Source: Haloarcula amylovorans
GTDB lineage: Archaea > Halobacteriota > Halobacteria > Halobacteriales > Haloarculaceae
Direction of reading: 5' to 3'
DNA length: 64,000 nt
NCBI RefSeq assembly: GCF_004681185.1
Contig: NZ_SRIF01000001.1
Location: forward strand, 1,116,001 to 1,180,000
Part shown: positions 34,824-43,600 of the stretch, piece by piece
How positions within the stretch are numbered: the first letter of the stretch is position 1
How the letters are laid out: every line of letters begins with the position of its first letter
Made by a program: the position numbers and the translations under genes
The notes under the pieces: generated by a model
What the model saw: only the letters and a program-made list of their open reading frames with translations
Database searches by the model: none
What the model was told of the DNA's origin: nothing

Positions 34824-34903
34824 TACGGATTGTTGTAGCTGTTTGCCGGTGATCGTCTATCGGAGCCGGCGATACCGGTAAGAGACTACAACAATCCGAT
34901 GAG
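34821..34903. repeat. palindromic repeat element, copy B (~80 bp, inverted relative to copy A)
   Basis: The ends CGGATTGTTGTAG (34826-34838) and CTACAACAATCCG (34886-34898) are a perfect 13 bp inverted repeat. The reverse complement of this copy aligns along its length with the element at 1854-1938. Like copy A it begins with TGATACGG, whose TGA is the stop codon of the preceding gene. The right end lacks one T compared with copy A (CCGATGAG against CCGTATGAG). Confidence 0.8.
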
Positions 34904-34922
34904 TCCTGTATCCGAAAGGAAC

Positions 34923-34929
34923 GATTAAG
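34923..34929 (+). promoter_or_regulatory. TATA-like element of the DUF7123 gene
   Basis: GATTAAG is centred about 28 nt before the ATG at 34953 and begins only 20 nt past palindromic copy B. Confidence 0.45.
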
Positions 34930-34952
34930 AACGCTCGGCCCGTAACGCGGGT

Positions 34953-35177
34953 ATGGCCGATTTCAGCGAGGAAGACCGACGCATTCTGGACTACCTCCGG
35001 GACAGCGTCTCGCGTGGAGACAGCTACTTCCGCGCGAAGAATATCGCCTCACAACTCGGTCTCTCGGCCAAACAAGTGGGCGCTCGCTTGCCCCGGCTGG
35101 CCGAGGAGGCTGACGAGGTCGACATCGAGAAGTGGGGGCGGTCGAAGTCGACGACGTGGCGCGTCACGCCGAGTTAA
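34953..35177 (+). CDS. small winged-helix protein (DUF7123 type)
   Basis: A 74-residue protein that is a single winged helix: ILDYLRDSVSRGDSYFRAKN, IASQLGLSAKQVGARLPRLA, and the wing KWGRSKSTTWRVTPS. I recall it as the conserved haloarchaeal DUF7123 family. DNA binding is likely from the fold; the target is unknown. Confidence 0.85.
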   Translation: MADFSEEDRRILDYLRDSVSRGDSYFRAKNIASQLGLSAKQVGARLPRLAEEADEVDIEKWGRSKSTTWRVTPS

Positions 35178-35298
35178 AGACGCCACTGTAAACCTACGCT
35201 CACCCGACTGCACTGCCGTCGTTCGGTCGGTATGAAAACCGTTTCAATTGGTACTACAGTCGGTGGATTCATTCGTCCGGACCCCCTGAGAGTCTTCT

Positions 35299-35730
35299 AT
35301 GACTGTCCGGGTAGAGCGGTCGATGACAGTGTCGGCATCGCCCGAACGCGTCTGGGACTTTATCGCTGACCCGGAGCAGCGAGCGCGTCCGATCAGTGTC
35401 GTCGAGGATTGGGAAGTGGTCAGCGAGACGGAATCGACGTGGTTTCTCTCGCTCCCGATTCCGTTCGTCGACCGGACCATCCGGGTCGAGACAGAAGACG
35501 TCGAGCGGCGCGAACCGGAGTTCGTCCGGTTCGTCGGCCGGTCGAAGGTGATGACGGTGCAGGGCGAACACGAACTCGAACCAACTGACGACGGCGGTAC
35601 TCGCCTGACCAACCGGTTCATCGTCGACGGGAAGCTCCCCGGTGTCGAACGGTTCTTCAAGCGCAACCTAGACGGGGAGATGCAGAACCTCGAACAAGCA
35701 CTGCGGGACGAACTGGAAGTCGAGGCATGA
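35299..35730 (+). CDS. SRPBCC (START/polyketide-cyclase-like) family protein
   Basis: A 143-residue protein with the helix-grip layout: VERSMTVSASPERVWDFIAD at the N-terminus, a beta-sheet with LEPTDDGGTRLTNRFIVDG and a long C-terminal helix. Such proteins bind hydrophobic ligands or act as cyclases. Its stop overlaps the nitrilase-family gene by 4 bp (ATGA), so the two are probably functionally linked. Confidence 0.88.
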   Translation: MTVRVERSMTVSASPERVWDFIADPEQRARPISVVEDWEVVSETESTWFLSLPIPFVDRTIRVETEDVERREPEFVRFVGRSKVMTVQGEHELEPTDDGGTRLTNRFIVDGKLPGVERFFKRNLDGEMQNLEQALRDELEVEA

Positions 35731-36545
35731 AGCTCGCGCTCGCCCAACTCGAAATTGAACCGGCGAACGTATCCGAGAACGTCGAGCGCGCCGTCGAAGC
35801 CATCGAACGCGCCGGACAGCAAGACGCCGACCTCGTCGTCCTGCCCGAATTGTTCAACGTCGGCTACTTCGCGTTCGATAGCTACGCCCGGAACGCCGAA
35901 GCGCTCGACGGCGAGACGCTTTCGGTAGTTCGGGAGGCCGCCGTCGAACACGGCATCGCCGTCCTCGCTGGGAGTATCGTCGAAGACTTAGAGACTAGCG
36001 CGGCCGACGGCCTCGCCGTCCCGGCCGAGGAGGGCTTGTCGAATACCGCCGTCTTCTTCGACCGTGGCGGGGAGCGACGGGCGGTGTATCGGAAACACCA
36101 CCTCTTTGGCTACGGGTCGGCCGAACAGGACCTGCTGGAACCGGGCGAGCACCTGCCGACCGTCGAGTTCGAAGGGTTTACCGTCGGCGTGACGACCTGC
36201 TACGACCTGCGGTTCCCGGAGCTGTATCGGCGTCTGGTCGACGACGGCGTGACGCTGGCGCTGGTCCCGAGCGCGTGGCCCTATCCCCGCGTCGAGCACT
36301 GGGAGCTATTCCCCCGGACTCGCGCCGTCGAGAACCTGTTGTACGTCGCGGCGGCCAACGGCGTCGGTACGTTCGACGAGGACGAACTGCTCGGACGCTC
36401 GACGGTGTATGACCCGTGGGGGACGGCGCTCGCCAGTTCGGGCGACGACGCGGCACTCGTGACCGCCGAAGTGGACCCCGGCCGCGTCGAGCGGGTTCGC
36501 GAGGAGTTCCCGGCGCTCGCCGACCGCCGGACAGCGTTGCGATAG
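35727..36545 (+). CDS. carbon-nitrogen hydrolase (nitrilase superfamily)
   Basis: A 272-residue amidase-fold enzyme with the Glu-Lys-Cys triad visible in VVLPELFNVGYFA, VYRKHHLFGYG and VTTCYDLRFPELYRRL. The C-terminal AANGVGTFDEDELLGRSTVYDPWG is typical of omega-amidase/Nit-like members. The substrate is probably a small amide; it cannot be specified. It overlaps the SRPBCC gene by 4 bp and is followed by a short palindromic A/T hairpin. Confidence 0.92.
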   Translation: MKLALAQLEIEPANVSENVERAVEAIERAGQQDADLVVLPELFNVGYFAFDSYARNAEALDGETLSVVREAAVEHGIAVLAGSIVEDLETSAADGLAVPAEEGLSNTAVFFDRGGERRAVYRKHHLFGYGSAEQDLLEPGEHLPTVEFEGFTVGVTTCYDLRFPELYRRLVDDGVTLALVPSAWPYPRVEHWELFPRTRAVENLLYVAAANGVGTFDEDELLGRSTVYDPWGTALASSGDDAALVTAEVDPGRVERVREEFPALADRRTALR

Positions 36546-36565
36546 GTCCAGCCGCTCTTTCACAA

Positions 36566-36577
36566 AAAACGCGTTTT
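36566..36577 (+). terminator. A/T-tailed palindrome after the nitrilase-family gene
   Basis: AAAACGCGTTTT is a perfect palindrome, 20 nt past the stop codon at 36545, ending in four T residues. Confidence 0.4.
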
Positions 36578-36593
36578 GAGCCACCGGCGACAC

Positions 36594-36599
36594 TATAAT
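36594..36599 (+). promoter_or_regulatory. TATA box of the DUF4349 gene
   Basis: TATAAT is centred about 29 nt before the ATG at 36625. Confidence 0.55.
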
Positions 36600-36624
36600 C
36601 GACGGACGAGCACTGTTAGCCGTC

Positions 36625-37662
36625 ATGTCGAGAAAGATAGTGGTCCTCGCGGTCGCGGCGACGCTCTTACTCGCCGGATGTGCCGGGCTGGGTGGCAATT
36701 CGGCAGGTGGTGGCGGTGCCCAGATGGCTGGCGACGGCGGTGGTGACGGGAGTAGTGCCGGTGGTGACGGTGGGTCGGGCGGCGGGCAGGAAAACGCCGA
36801 CGCCAGCACGAACGGAAACGTTCAGGCGAACGCCGCTGTCCAACAGCGAGCGATAATCAGAACCGGGCGGATGGTCGTCGAGGTGGACAACTTCTCGCAG
36901 CGGCGCGAAACTATCGCGTCGCAGGCCCGCGAGTATGGCGGCTACGTCAGCGATTCGAACCAGCGCCTCCACCGTAACGGGGACGCGAAATGGGTCTCCG
37001 GCTACGTCGTCCTCAGGGTGCCGAGCGAACGCTACCAGGCGATGCAGGAGGCCGTCGGCTCCGAGGGCACCGTCGTGACCGAAGAGACGACGACGAAGGA
37101 CGTAACCGACCAACTGGTCGACCTCGAAGCGCGGCTGGAGAACTTAAAACAGCGCCGAGCACGCCTCCGGACGTTCTACGAGCAGGCCAACGACACGGAG
37201 GAACTACTCCGTATCGAGGAGGAACTCTCCAATGTGCAGGGCGAGATAGAGCGACTGGAAGCGCAGAAACGCTCGCTCGAACAGCGAGTGGCGTACTCGA
37301 CGCTTCGAGTCGAACTCAACGAACCGGAGCCGGGCGTTACGCAGATACGGACCCAGTACCACGAGCAGTCGCTCGTGGCCGTGTTCCTGGGCTCGGTACA
37401 GGATGTCTACGTCTTCGGCCGAGCGACGCTGGTGACGCTCGCGGCGGTCGCGCCGTGGCTCGGAGTCCTGGTGGTGCCGGCGCTCGGACTTCGCCGTCTG
37501 CTCCGTAGTCGGGGCGTTCCGCTGGTCGGCAGACTCCGTGGCAGTGATGCGTCACAGTCGGACGCAGCCATCGAGGACGAAACCGAGAGTGAGATGCCAG
37601 TCGAGACGGGAGAAGCGACCAGTGACGAAACAGACGTGACAGACGAGAACGAGGACCACTAG
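36625..37662 (+). CDS. DUF4349 domain lipoprotein
   Basis: A 345-residue protein. The lipobox LLLAGCAG places the lipid-modified Cys at residue 19, and a Gly/Ser/Asp-rich linker runs to about 65. The DUF4349 domain follows (about 73-270; IIRTGRMVVEVDNFSQRRET, YGGYVSD, VVLRVPSERYQAM) with a long coiled coil (about 160-225). One membrane helix (about 255-292) and an acidic tail finish the protein. The dual anchoring is unusual but common to this family. Function unknown. Confidence 0.88.
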   Translation: MSRKIVVLAVAATLLLAGCAGLGGNSAGGGGAQMAGDGGGDGSSAGGDGGSGGGQENADASTNGNVQANAAVQQRAIIRTGRMVVEVDNFSQRRETIASQAREYGGYVSDSNQRLHRNGDAKWVSGYVVLRVPSERYQAMQEAVGSEGTVVTEETTTKDVTDQLVDLEARLENLKQRRARLRTFYEQANDTEELLRIEEELSNVQGEIERLEAQKRSLEQRVAYSTLRVELNEPEPGVTQIRTQYHEQSLVAVFLGSVQDVYVFGRATLVTLAAVAPWLGVLVVPALGLRRLLRSRGVPLVGRLRGSDASQSDAAIEDETESEMPVETGEATSDETDVTDENEDH

Positions 37663-37669
37663 TCGACCG

Positions 37670-37686
37670 ACACCGGGTGTTTTTTA
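37670..37686 (+). terminator. stem-loop plus T7 terminator after DUF4349 gene
   Basis: ACACC-G-GGTGT (37670-37680) is followed directly by T residues, seven counting the last stem base (37680-37686). It lies 8 nt past the stop codon, a bacterial-style intrinsic terminator shape that is rare in haloarchaea. Confidence 0.55.
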
Positions 37687-37789
37687 CCGTTGGGTCCGTT
37701 ACGATATCTCGCTGGCAAGGCGCTTTTCACGTCGATGCCAGCGCTACAGCCCGTCTCGCTGCTCGGCCACACGGCGTCGCTCGTCCGCC

Positions 37790-37811
37790 AAAGGCTGTCC
37801 GGACAGCCTTT
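37790..37811. repeat. 22 bp perfect palindrome between convergent genes
   Basis: AAAGGCTGTCC (37790-37800) is followed immediately by its exact complement (37801-37811). It lies 41 bp past the 3' end of the aldehyde dehydrogenase gene on the minus strand and may end its transcript or bind a dimeric protein. Confidence 0.7.
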
Positions 37812-37851
37812 CTGGTCACACCGACGACGGCACATCCGCCAACCTCTCTCG

Positions 37852-39387
37852 TCACCTTTCGTCCGTCTTTATCTCCGCCGAGAGCCCCTGTGCCATCTCT
37901 ATTTCCTTCGAGTTGTTGAGCGTCCACGCCGTCCGTTCAGTGACGGCCTCGACGACCTCGCGGGCGTGGGGTGGGCCGCTCCCCGATTTCTTGACGCCGC
38001 CGAACGGTAACTGGACCTCCGCGCCGATACACGGGAGGTTGCCGTAGGCGAGGCCGATTTCGGCGTGGTCGCGGTAGTAGTTTATCTGGCGGTAGTCCTC
38101 GGAGATGACCGCGCCGGCCAGTCCGTACGCCGTGTCGTTTTGAATCTCGACACCGCGCTCGATGCTGCCGTCGTACTCCACGAGGGCGACGTGCGGCCCG
38201 AACACCTCCTCGTGGAAGGGGTCGAGGTCGGTGTCGGCGTCCACTTCGTAGACGAACGGGCCGACCCAGAATCCATCCTCGTGGCCGTCCGGAATCTCGT
38301 CGGCGGCGAGTTCCGCCCGGTCGACGAGCACCGTCGCGTCGTCGGCATCCCGAACCATGTCGTTGTACTGCTGGAACTTCGCGATCTGGTCCTCGTCGGC
38401 CAGCGGTCCCATGAAGGTGTCTTCCGAAAGCGGGTCGTCGACGGTTACGTCCTCGGCGAGGTCCACGAACTGTGACTTGAACTCGTCGTAGACGTCGTTG
38501 TGGACGACGAGACGCTCCGAAGAGACACAGCGCTGGCCCGTCGTCTTGAACGAGGACATGATAGTCGAGTGGAGCGCGATGTCCATGTCCGCGGCGTCGG
38601 TGACGACGATGCTGTTCTTCCCGCCCATCTCACAGCAGGCGTTGCGCCCTGCGCGACCGCCGATTTTCTCGTCGACCGTGTGGCCGACCTCGGCGCTGCC
38701 GGTAAAGAGAACTGTATCGACCCGGTCGTCCTCGACGATGGCGTTGCCGGCCTCGCCGTAACCCTGCACGAGGTTGAACACGCCGTCGGGAATCCCCGCG
38801 TCCTCGAATATCTCGGCGACGATCTGGCCGCACCACGGCGTTTGTTCGGCGGGCTTCCAAACCACGGTGTTGCCCTCGACTAGCGTGACAGCCATGTGCC
38901 AGTAGGGGATGGCCACCGGGAAGTTCCACGGCGTGATACAGCCGACGACACCCTTCGGACTGCGGCGCATGTAGGCGTCCTTGCTCGGAATCTCCGAGGG
39001 GACCACATCCCCGTGGGGGTGGCGGGCGTTGCCGGCGGCGAGTTCCACCATGTGGGCCGCCTCCACCACGTCGGCGCGGCCCTCCGAAATCTCCTTGCCG
39101 CACTCCTTCGTGACTACTTCGCCGAGTTCGTCTGTTCGCTCCCGGAGTTCGTGGTAGACGTCCCAGAGGTACTCCGCCCGATCGATGTACGAGAGGGCTT
39201 GCCACTCTTCAGCGGCGGACTCGGCCGCCGAGACGGCGTCGCTGACGTCTGCTTCCGTCCCGCGGTGGACCGTCCGCAACGTCTCCCGTGTCGCAGGGTT
39301 CACCGTCTCGAACGTCTCCGTGCCGTGTCCGCTTCGCCACTCGCCGTCGACGTAGTGTCGAAGCGGTTCGGTCTGGTCGTCGCGCAT
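37852..39387 (-). CDS. aldehyde dehydrogenase
   Basis: A 511-residue ALDH-superfamily enzyme oxidising an aldehyde with NAD(P). It shows YVDGEWRSGHGTETFETVNPA, TPWNFPVAIPYWH, FTGSAEVGHTVDEK, the Glu in CCEMGGKNSIVV, the nucleophile Cys in TTGQRCVSSERLVV, and EVFGPHVALVEYDG. The style is that of alpha-ketoglutarate-semialdehyde or related dehydrogenases; the substrate is unassigned. The ATG at 39387 is preferred over one 27 codons earlier, because the added stretch reads as non-coding. Confidence 0.93.
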   Translation of the reverse strand: MRDDQTEPLRHYVDGEWRSGHGTETFETVNPATRETLRTVHRGTEADVSDAVSAAESAAEEWQALSYIDRAEYLWDVYHELRERTDELGEVVTKECGKEISEGRADVVEAAHMVELAAGNARHPHGDVVPSEIPSKDAYMRRSPKGVVGCITPWNFPVAIPYWHMAVTLVEGNTVVWKPAEQTPWCGQIVAEIFEDAGIPDGVFNLVQGYGEAGNAIVEDDRVDTVLFTGSAEVGHTVDEKIGGRAGRNACCEMGGKNSIVVTDAADMDIALHSTIMSSFKTTGQRCVSSERLVVHNDVYDEFKSQFVDLAEDVTVDDPLSEDTFMGPLADEDQIAKFQQYNDMVRDADDATVLVDRAELAADEIPDGHEDGFWVGPFVYEVDADTDLDPFHEEVFGPHVALVEYDGSIERGVEIQNDTAYGLAGAVISEDYRQINYYRDHAEIGLAYGNLPCIGAEVQLPFGGVKKSGSGPPHAREVVEAVTERTAWTLNNSKEIEMAQGLSAEIKTDER

Positions 39388-39492
39388 ACCCGTCGGTACG
39401 CCGGCGACTGTGAAAAGTGGTGCGTCAACACACCGCGAACTGGCCGACTGCGCGGGCGTGGCAGTCACCGGGGTGTCGGTCGTACCCGCCGG

Positions 39493-41616
39493 TCAGCGCT
39501 CGCGCTCCCGCTCCAGCGCGCGTTCGAAGTGCTCGGTTCCGATGGTCACCTCGTCGGCACGTTCGCTGGCCTCGGCCGGTCCCATCTCGTCGGCAGCCTC
39601 GCGGATGGCCAGCATCGACGCCTCGCGGACGACGGCTTCGAGTTCCGCGCCGGAGAACCCCTCTGTCTCGGCGGCGAGGTCGGAGAGCGAGACGTCCTCG
39701 GCGATGGGTTTGCCCTCCGTGTGAACGGCGAGAATCGCTTCGCGGGCGTCGTGGTCCGGGTTCGGCACCTCGACGTGCTGTTCGAGCCGCCCCGGCCGGA
39801 GGAGCGCGTCGTCTATCATGTCCCGCCGGTTCGTCGCCGCGAGCACCACGAGGTTCGGGTTCTCGGTGATGCCGTCCAGTTCCGCGAGGAGTTGCGAGAC
39901 AACGCGCTCGGTCACTTCGTTGCCCTGTCCGCGGTGGCTGGCGATCGCGTCGATCTCGTCTAAGAAGATGATGCTCGGGGCGGTCTGTCGGGCGCGTTCG
40001 AACAGTTCCCGTACTGCTTCCTCGCTCTCGCCGACGTAGCGGTCCATTATCTCCGGCCCAGCGACGTGGATGAAGTTCACGTCGCTTTCCCCGGCGACGG
40101 CGCGGGCGAGCAGCGTCTTCCCGGTCCCTGGCGGCCCGTACATGAGGATGCCGCTGGGCGGGTCCGTCTTCGTCGCCGAGAAGAGGCCGCCGTACTCCAG
40201 GGGCCACTCGATGGCTTCGGTGAGCGTCTGCTTCACTTCGGGGAGGCCACCCACGTCGTCGAAAGACACTGCCGGCGACTCGGCGACGTACTCTCGCATC
40301 GCGCTGGGTTCGACGGTGGCCAGCGCCTCGTCGAAGTCGTCTCCCGTGACCTCGCTATCCTCCCGATCCGCTCGAAGTGCCGCCATCGCCGCCTCGGTGG
40401 TCAGCGACGCGAGGTCGGCCCCGACGAAGCCGTGGGTCTGGGCGGCGATGCGGTCTAAGTCCACGTCCTCGTGAATCGGCATGTCCCGCGTGTGGACGTC
40501 CAGAATCTCGCGGCGACCGCCCTCGTCGGGGACGCCGATTTCGATTTCGCGATCGAAGCGCCCGCCCCGTCGGAGCGCCGGGTCGACGGCATCCACGCGG
40601 TTGGTCGCACCGATAACGACGACGCGACCCCGGTCTTCGAGACCGTCCATCAGCGTCAACAACTGCGCGACCACGCGGTTCTCCATGTCGGCGTCCTCGT
40701 CCCGAGAGCCCGCGATGGAGTCGATTTCGTCGACGAAGAGGATGGACGGGGAGTTCTCCGCGGCCTTCTCGAAGGCTTCCCGTAGTCGCTCCTCGCTCTC
40801 GCCCTTGTACTTCGAGACGATTTCGGGACCGGAGATGGTGTCGAAGTAGGCGTCAACCTCGTTGGCGACGGCGGCGGCGATGAGCGTCTTCCCGGTCCCC
40901 GGCGGCCCGTGCATGAGGACGCCGCTGGGCGGGTCAATGCCCAGTTTCCGGAACTCCTCCGGTTCGGAGAGTGGCATCTCTATCATCTCGCGGATGCGGT
41001 CGAGTTCCTCGTCCAGTCCGCCGATGTCCTCGTAGCTGACGCCAGTATTGGTGTCAGATCCCTGGGCGTTCGTTTGCTCGTTCGGTCCTGCCGCTCCGGG
41101 TCTCGACTCTCCGCTCCCGCCCTCATCTATCGGCGGCAAGAGCGTCACGTTCGTCCCGTCGGTGACCCTGACCGGGCCGTCCGGGTCAGTCGTCCGCACG
41201 AGGAACGTGCCGAGGCCGTCGATGTGGGTCCGCTCGTCGGCCTGCACCATCTGGTCGACGAGCCGCGTCCGGACCATGTGCTCGTACTCTTCGGCGCCCG
41301 GCAACGGAGCCATCGGCTGGATGGTGATCGCCGTCGCCTCCGTGACCGACCCTGCTCTAACGACCACCGTATCGCCGATGTTGACGCCGGCGTTGGCCCG
41401 CGTATCGGAGTCGATGCGGACCGTTGCGCCCTCCTCGTCGCCGGGCCAGACCTTCACGACGGTCATCCGGTCACCCTCGACGATGACCGGCGACCCGCTC
41501 AGGACGCCGAGTTCGCTCCGCACGGATTCGGGGAGGCGTGCGATGCCGCGCCCGGCGTCGCGCTTGTGCGCCCCCTCGACCGTGAGCTCGACGCCGTTCT
41601 CGCTAGACCCGCTCAT
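39493..41616 (-). CDS. cdc48: Cdc48/VCP-like AAA ATPase
   Basis: A 707-residue hexameric unfoldase. The N-domain (about 8-170) has the double-psi barrel start [21 protein letters not shown]1 has Walker A GPPGTGKT at 237-244 and Walker B ILFVDEID at 292-299. D2 has Walker A at 494-501 and Walker B IIFLDEID at 549-556. Both second-region-of-homology segments are present. An acidic, Gln/Ser-rich linker (about 163-195) separates N from D1. It is slightly shorter than the commonest haloarchaeal Cdc48 (about 740) and is probably a paralogue. It would feed the proteasome. Confidence 0.94.
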   Translation of the reverse strand: MSGSSENGVELTVEGAHKRDAGRGIARLPESVRSELGVLSGSPVIVEGDRMTVVKVWPGDEEGATVRIDSDTRANAGVNIGDTVVVRAGSVTEATAITIQPMAPLPGAEEYEHMVRTRLVDQMVQADERTHIDGLGTFLVRTTDPDGPVRVTDGTNVTLLPPIDEGGSGESRPGAAGPNEQTNAQGSDTNTGVSYEDIGGLDEELDRIREMIEMPLSEPEEFRKLGIDPPSGVLMHGPPGTGKTLIAAAVANEVDAYFDTISGPEIVSKYKGESEERLREAFEKAAENSPSILFVDEIDSIAGSRDEDADMENRVVAQLLTLMDGLEDRGRVVVIGATNRVDAVDPALRRGGRFDREIEIGVPDEGGRREILDVHTRDMPIHEDVDLDRIAAQTHGFVGADLASLTTEAAMAALRADREDSEVTGDDFDEALATVEPSAMREYVAESPAVSFDDVGGLPEVKQTLTEAIEWPLEYGGLFSATKTDPPSGILMYGPPGTGKTLLARAVAGESDVNFIHVAGPEIMDRYVGESEEAVRELFERARQTAPSIIFLDEIDAIASHRGQGNEVTERVVSQLLAELDGITENPNLVVLAATNRRDMIDDALLRPGRLEQHVEVPNPDHDAREAILAVHTEGKPIAEDVSLSDLAAETEGFSGAELEAVVREASMLAIREAADEMGPAEASERADEVTIGTEHFERALERERER

Positions 41617-41673
41617 GCTATCAGCTAGCCATCCGGTCCTCTTGAGGGTTCCCGTGTCGTCTCGCGGGAAAAC

Positions 41674-41679
41674 AATTTA
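41674..41679 (+). promoter_or_regulatory. TATA box of the small zinc-finger gene
   Basis: AATTTA is centred about 28 nt before the ATG at 41704. Confidence 0.5.
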
Positions 41680-41703
41680 CGCGCGGCCGCCGGAGAGGCT
41701 CAC

Positions 41704-41838
41704 ATGGTGGTCTCTACCGAACGCGACGAGATGACCTGGTACAAGTGCGAGACGTGCGGGTTGATGTTCGACGACAAGGACGACGCACGCCAGCACGAAT
41801 CGAACTGCGACGACGAGGACCCCTCGTACATCCAGTAG
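41704..41838 (+). CDS. 44-residue C2H2-like zinc finger protein (DUF7128 type)
   Basis: The frame from ATG 41704 to TAG 41836-41838 encodes MVVSTERDEMTWYKCETCG, then LMFDDKDDARQHESNC and an acidic end (DDEDPSYIQ). The spacing CxxC...H...C is that of a single C2HC/C2H2 finger. I recall it as the haloarchaeal DUF7128 family. A clear TATA element precedes it. It is likely a nucleic-acid- or protein-binding micro-protein. Confidence 0.8.
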   Translation: MVVSTERDEMTWYKCETCGLMFDDKDDARQHESNCDDEDPSYIQ

Positions 41839-41898
41839 CTCTCGCGCGTTCTGTGGCCGCCCTGTGGAAGCCCAGCGAGAGCCATCTCCCGGCCAGCG

Positions 41899-42330
41899 CT
41901 ACTCCTCGGCGGCGACGATCTCGTAACTGCGCTCGCCCATGTCGTCTTCCTCGAAGACGAACACGCGACCGTCGGCCACGTCGAAATCCACGTCCACTTC
42001 GACGCGCATCTGTCTGTCACGAACCGTCACCCCGGGGAACAGCTCGTCTTCGGTCCCGTCGTCGAGGAGGACGCGGCCGACGCCGCTGGACTCGATGATG
42101 TCGTCGTGGGTCCGCAGGTCGTTGACGTAGACGAGGATTCCGGAGGTTTCCGTCTCGTCGGTAATGAGGACGTGCGTGTCCTTTCCCGGCGCGGTCTGTA
42201 CGCTCTCCTCGGCTTTCGCGGGGACGCCGCGATAGAAGGCCGTCCGGCCGTCGAGATACTCGACGGCGATGCCGTCCTCGGTGAGTTCGACGGAGAGGGT
42301 GTCGGGGGCGATGTCGGACCGGTTGCTCAT
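41899..42330 (-). CDS. DUF5796 family protein
   Basis: A 143-residue acidic beta-rich protein (LSVELTEDGIAVEYLDGRTA, PGKDTHVLITDETETSGILV, GVGRVLLDDGTEDELFPGVT) ending with IVAAEE. I recall it as haloarchaeal DUF5796, of unknown function. The ATG at 42330 is chosen because a T-tract promoter element lies about 27 nt before it; the frame is open further upstream but antisense to the shikimate kinase gene. Confidence 0.83.
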   Translation of the reverse strand: MSNRSDIAPDTLSVELTEDGIAVEYLDGRTAFYRGVPAKAEESVQTAPGKDTHVLITDETETSGILVYVNDLRTHDDIIESSGVGRVLLDDGTEDELFPGVTVRDRQMRVEVDVDFDVADGRVFVFEEDDMGERSYEIVAAEE

Positions 42331-42354
42331 AGCCGGATTTCCAGCCGCTCGGGG

Positions 42355-42359
42355 AAAAA
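42355..42359 (-). promoter_or_regulatory. TATA-like element of the DUF5796 gene
   Basis: TTTTT on the minus strand, centred about 27 nt before the ATG at 42330. Confidence 0.35.
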
Positions 42360-42390
42360 CGACGCGTTGTACGACCGCTTCCGCAGATGG

Positions 42391-42396
42391 TAAATA
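42391..42396 (+). promoter_or_regulatory. TATA box of the shikimate kinase operon
   Basis: TAAATA is centred about 27 nt before the ATG at 42420; the in-frame ATG at 42387 is therefore rejected. Confidence 0.5.
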
Positions 42397-42419
42397 GTCC
42401 GCGCCGGGAGAGACGAGCG

Positions 42420-43292
42420 ATGGAAGGCACGGCAGCAGCACCGGCCGCTGGAACGGTCCTGAACGCGCTCGCCACCGGCCGCGGGTCGGCGTTCGCAATC
42501 GACGAGTACACGACGGCGACGGTGTCGCTCTCGACAGCCGACGAGGGGTTCACCGGTGAGATAGCTGGCGCGCCGGACGGCGACACCCGCCTCGTCGAGC
42601 GGTGTGTCGAGTACGTTGTCGACGCCCACGGCGGCGCGGTCGGCACGCCCCCCGTCGTCGGCGGTCACGTCCGCACCGAGAGCGACGTGCCGATGGCCGC
42701 CGGACTGAAGAGTTCCAGCGCGGCGGCTAACGCCACCGTGATGGGGACACTCGATGCCCTCGACGCCACCGACCGAATGACCCGAGAGGACATGGCACGC
42801 CTCGGCGTGATGGCGGCCCGCGATGTCGGTGTCACCGCTACCGGGGCGTTCGACGACGCCTCAGCGTCCATGCTCGGCGGCGTTACCGTCACCGACAACG
42901 ACAGCGACGAGGTGCTGTCCCGCGAGGAAGTCGACTGGGACGTGCTGGTCTGGTCGCCGCCCGAACAGGCGTTCTCGGCCGACGCCGACGTAGAGCGCTG
43001 TCAGAAAGTCGCGCCGATGGCCCGCCTCGTCGAGGACCTCGCGCTCGATAGCGACTATCAGCGCGCGATGACGGTCAACGGACTGGCGTTCTGTGCGGCG
43101 CTTGGCTTCGACGCCGAACCCATCGTCGAGTCGATGACCGACGCTGGCGGCGTCTCGCTGTCCGGGACCGGCCCGTCCTTTACCGCCGTCGGCGAACGCA
43201 CGGCACTCGAAGCTGTCAAGGAACGCTGGGACGAGCGTCCCGGTACGACGCTGCTGACTACCACGCAGACGGAGGGAACACAGACAGTATGA
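42420..43292 (+). CDS. aroK: archaeal shikimate kinase (GHMP family)
   Basis: A 290-residue enzyme phosphorylating shikimate in the chorismate pathway. It belongs to the GHMP kinase fold, not to bacterial AroK. The ATP-binding segment SDVPMAAGLKSSSAAANATV is canonical, followed by GAFDDASASMLGGVTVTDN and the C-terminal GGVSLSGTGPSFTAVG. It overlaps the chorismate mutase gene by 4 bp (ATGA), which makes the pair a chorismate-branch operon. Confidence 0.94.
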   Translation: MEGTAAAPAAGTVLNALATGRGSAFAIDEYTTATVSLSTADEGFTGEIAGAPDGDTRLVERCVEYVVDAHGGAVGTPPVVGGHVRTESDVPMAAGLKSSSAAANATVMGTLDALDATDRMTREDMARLGVMAARDVGVTATGAFDDASASMLGGVTVTDNDSDEVLSREEVDWDVLVWSPPEQAFSADADVERCQKVAPMARLVEDLALDSDYQRAMTVNGLAFCAALGFDAEPIVESMTDAGGVSLSGTGPSFTAVGERTALEAVKERWDERPGTTLLTTTQTEGTQTV

Positions 43293-43588
43293 GCGAAAAC
43301 GAGCCACCCAACCCCGAGGAGATGTCCTTAGATGAACTGCGCGATGAGATTCGAACTATCGACCGCGAAATCGTCGAGAAAATCGCCCAGCGGACCTACG
43401 TTGCCGATACCATCGCACAGGTCAAAGCCGAGAAGGACCTGCCGACGACCGACGAGGAACAGGAACAGGCCGTGATGGACCGCGCCGGCGAGAACGCCCA
43501 ACGGTTCGACGTCGACGCCAACCTCGTGAAGGCGATGTTCCGCCTGCTCATCGAGTTGAACAAAGTGGAACAGCGCGAGAGCCGCTAG
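43289..43588 (+). CDS. aroQ: chorismate mutase (AroQ type)
   Basis: A 99-residue helical enzyme converting chorismate to prephenate. The AroQ layout is clear: MSLDELRDEIRTIDREIVEK, QRTYVADTIAQVKAEKDLP (with active-site Arg/Lys) and MFRLLIELNKVEQRESR. There is no fused domain. It is coupled to shikimate kinase; the downstream prephenate dehydrogenase is at 51.4 kb. Confidence 0.93.
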   Translation: MSENEPPNPEEMSLDELRDEIRTIDREIVEKIAQRTYVADTIAQVKAEKDLPTTDEEQEQAVMDRAGENAQRFDVDANLVKAMFRLLIELNKVEQRESR

Positions 43589-43600
43589 CGACCGCTCTTC

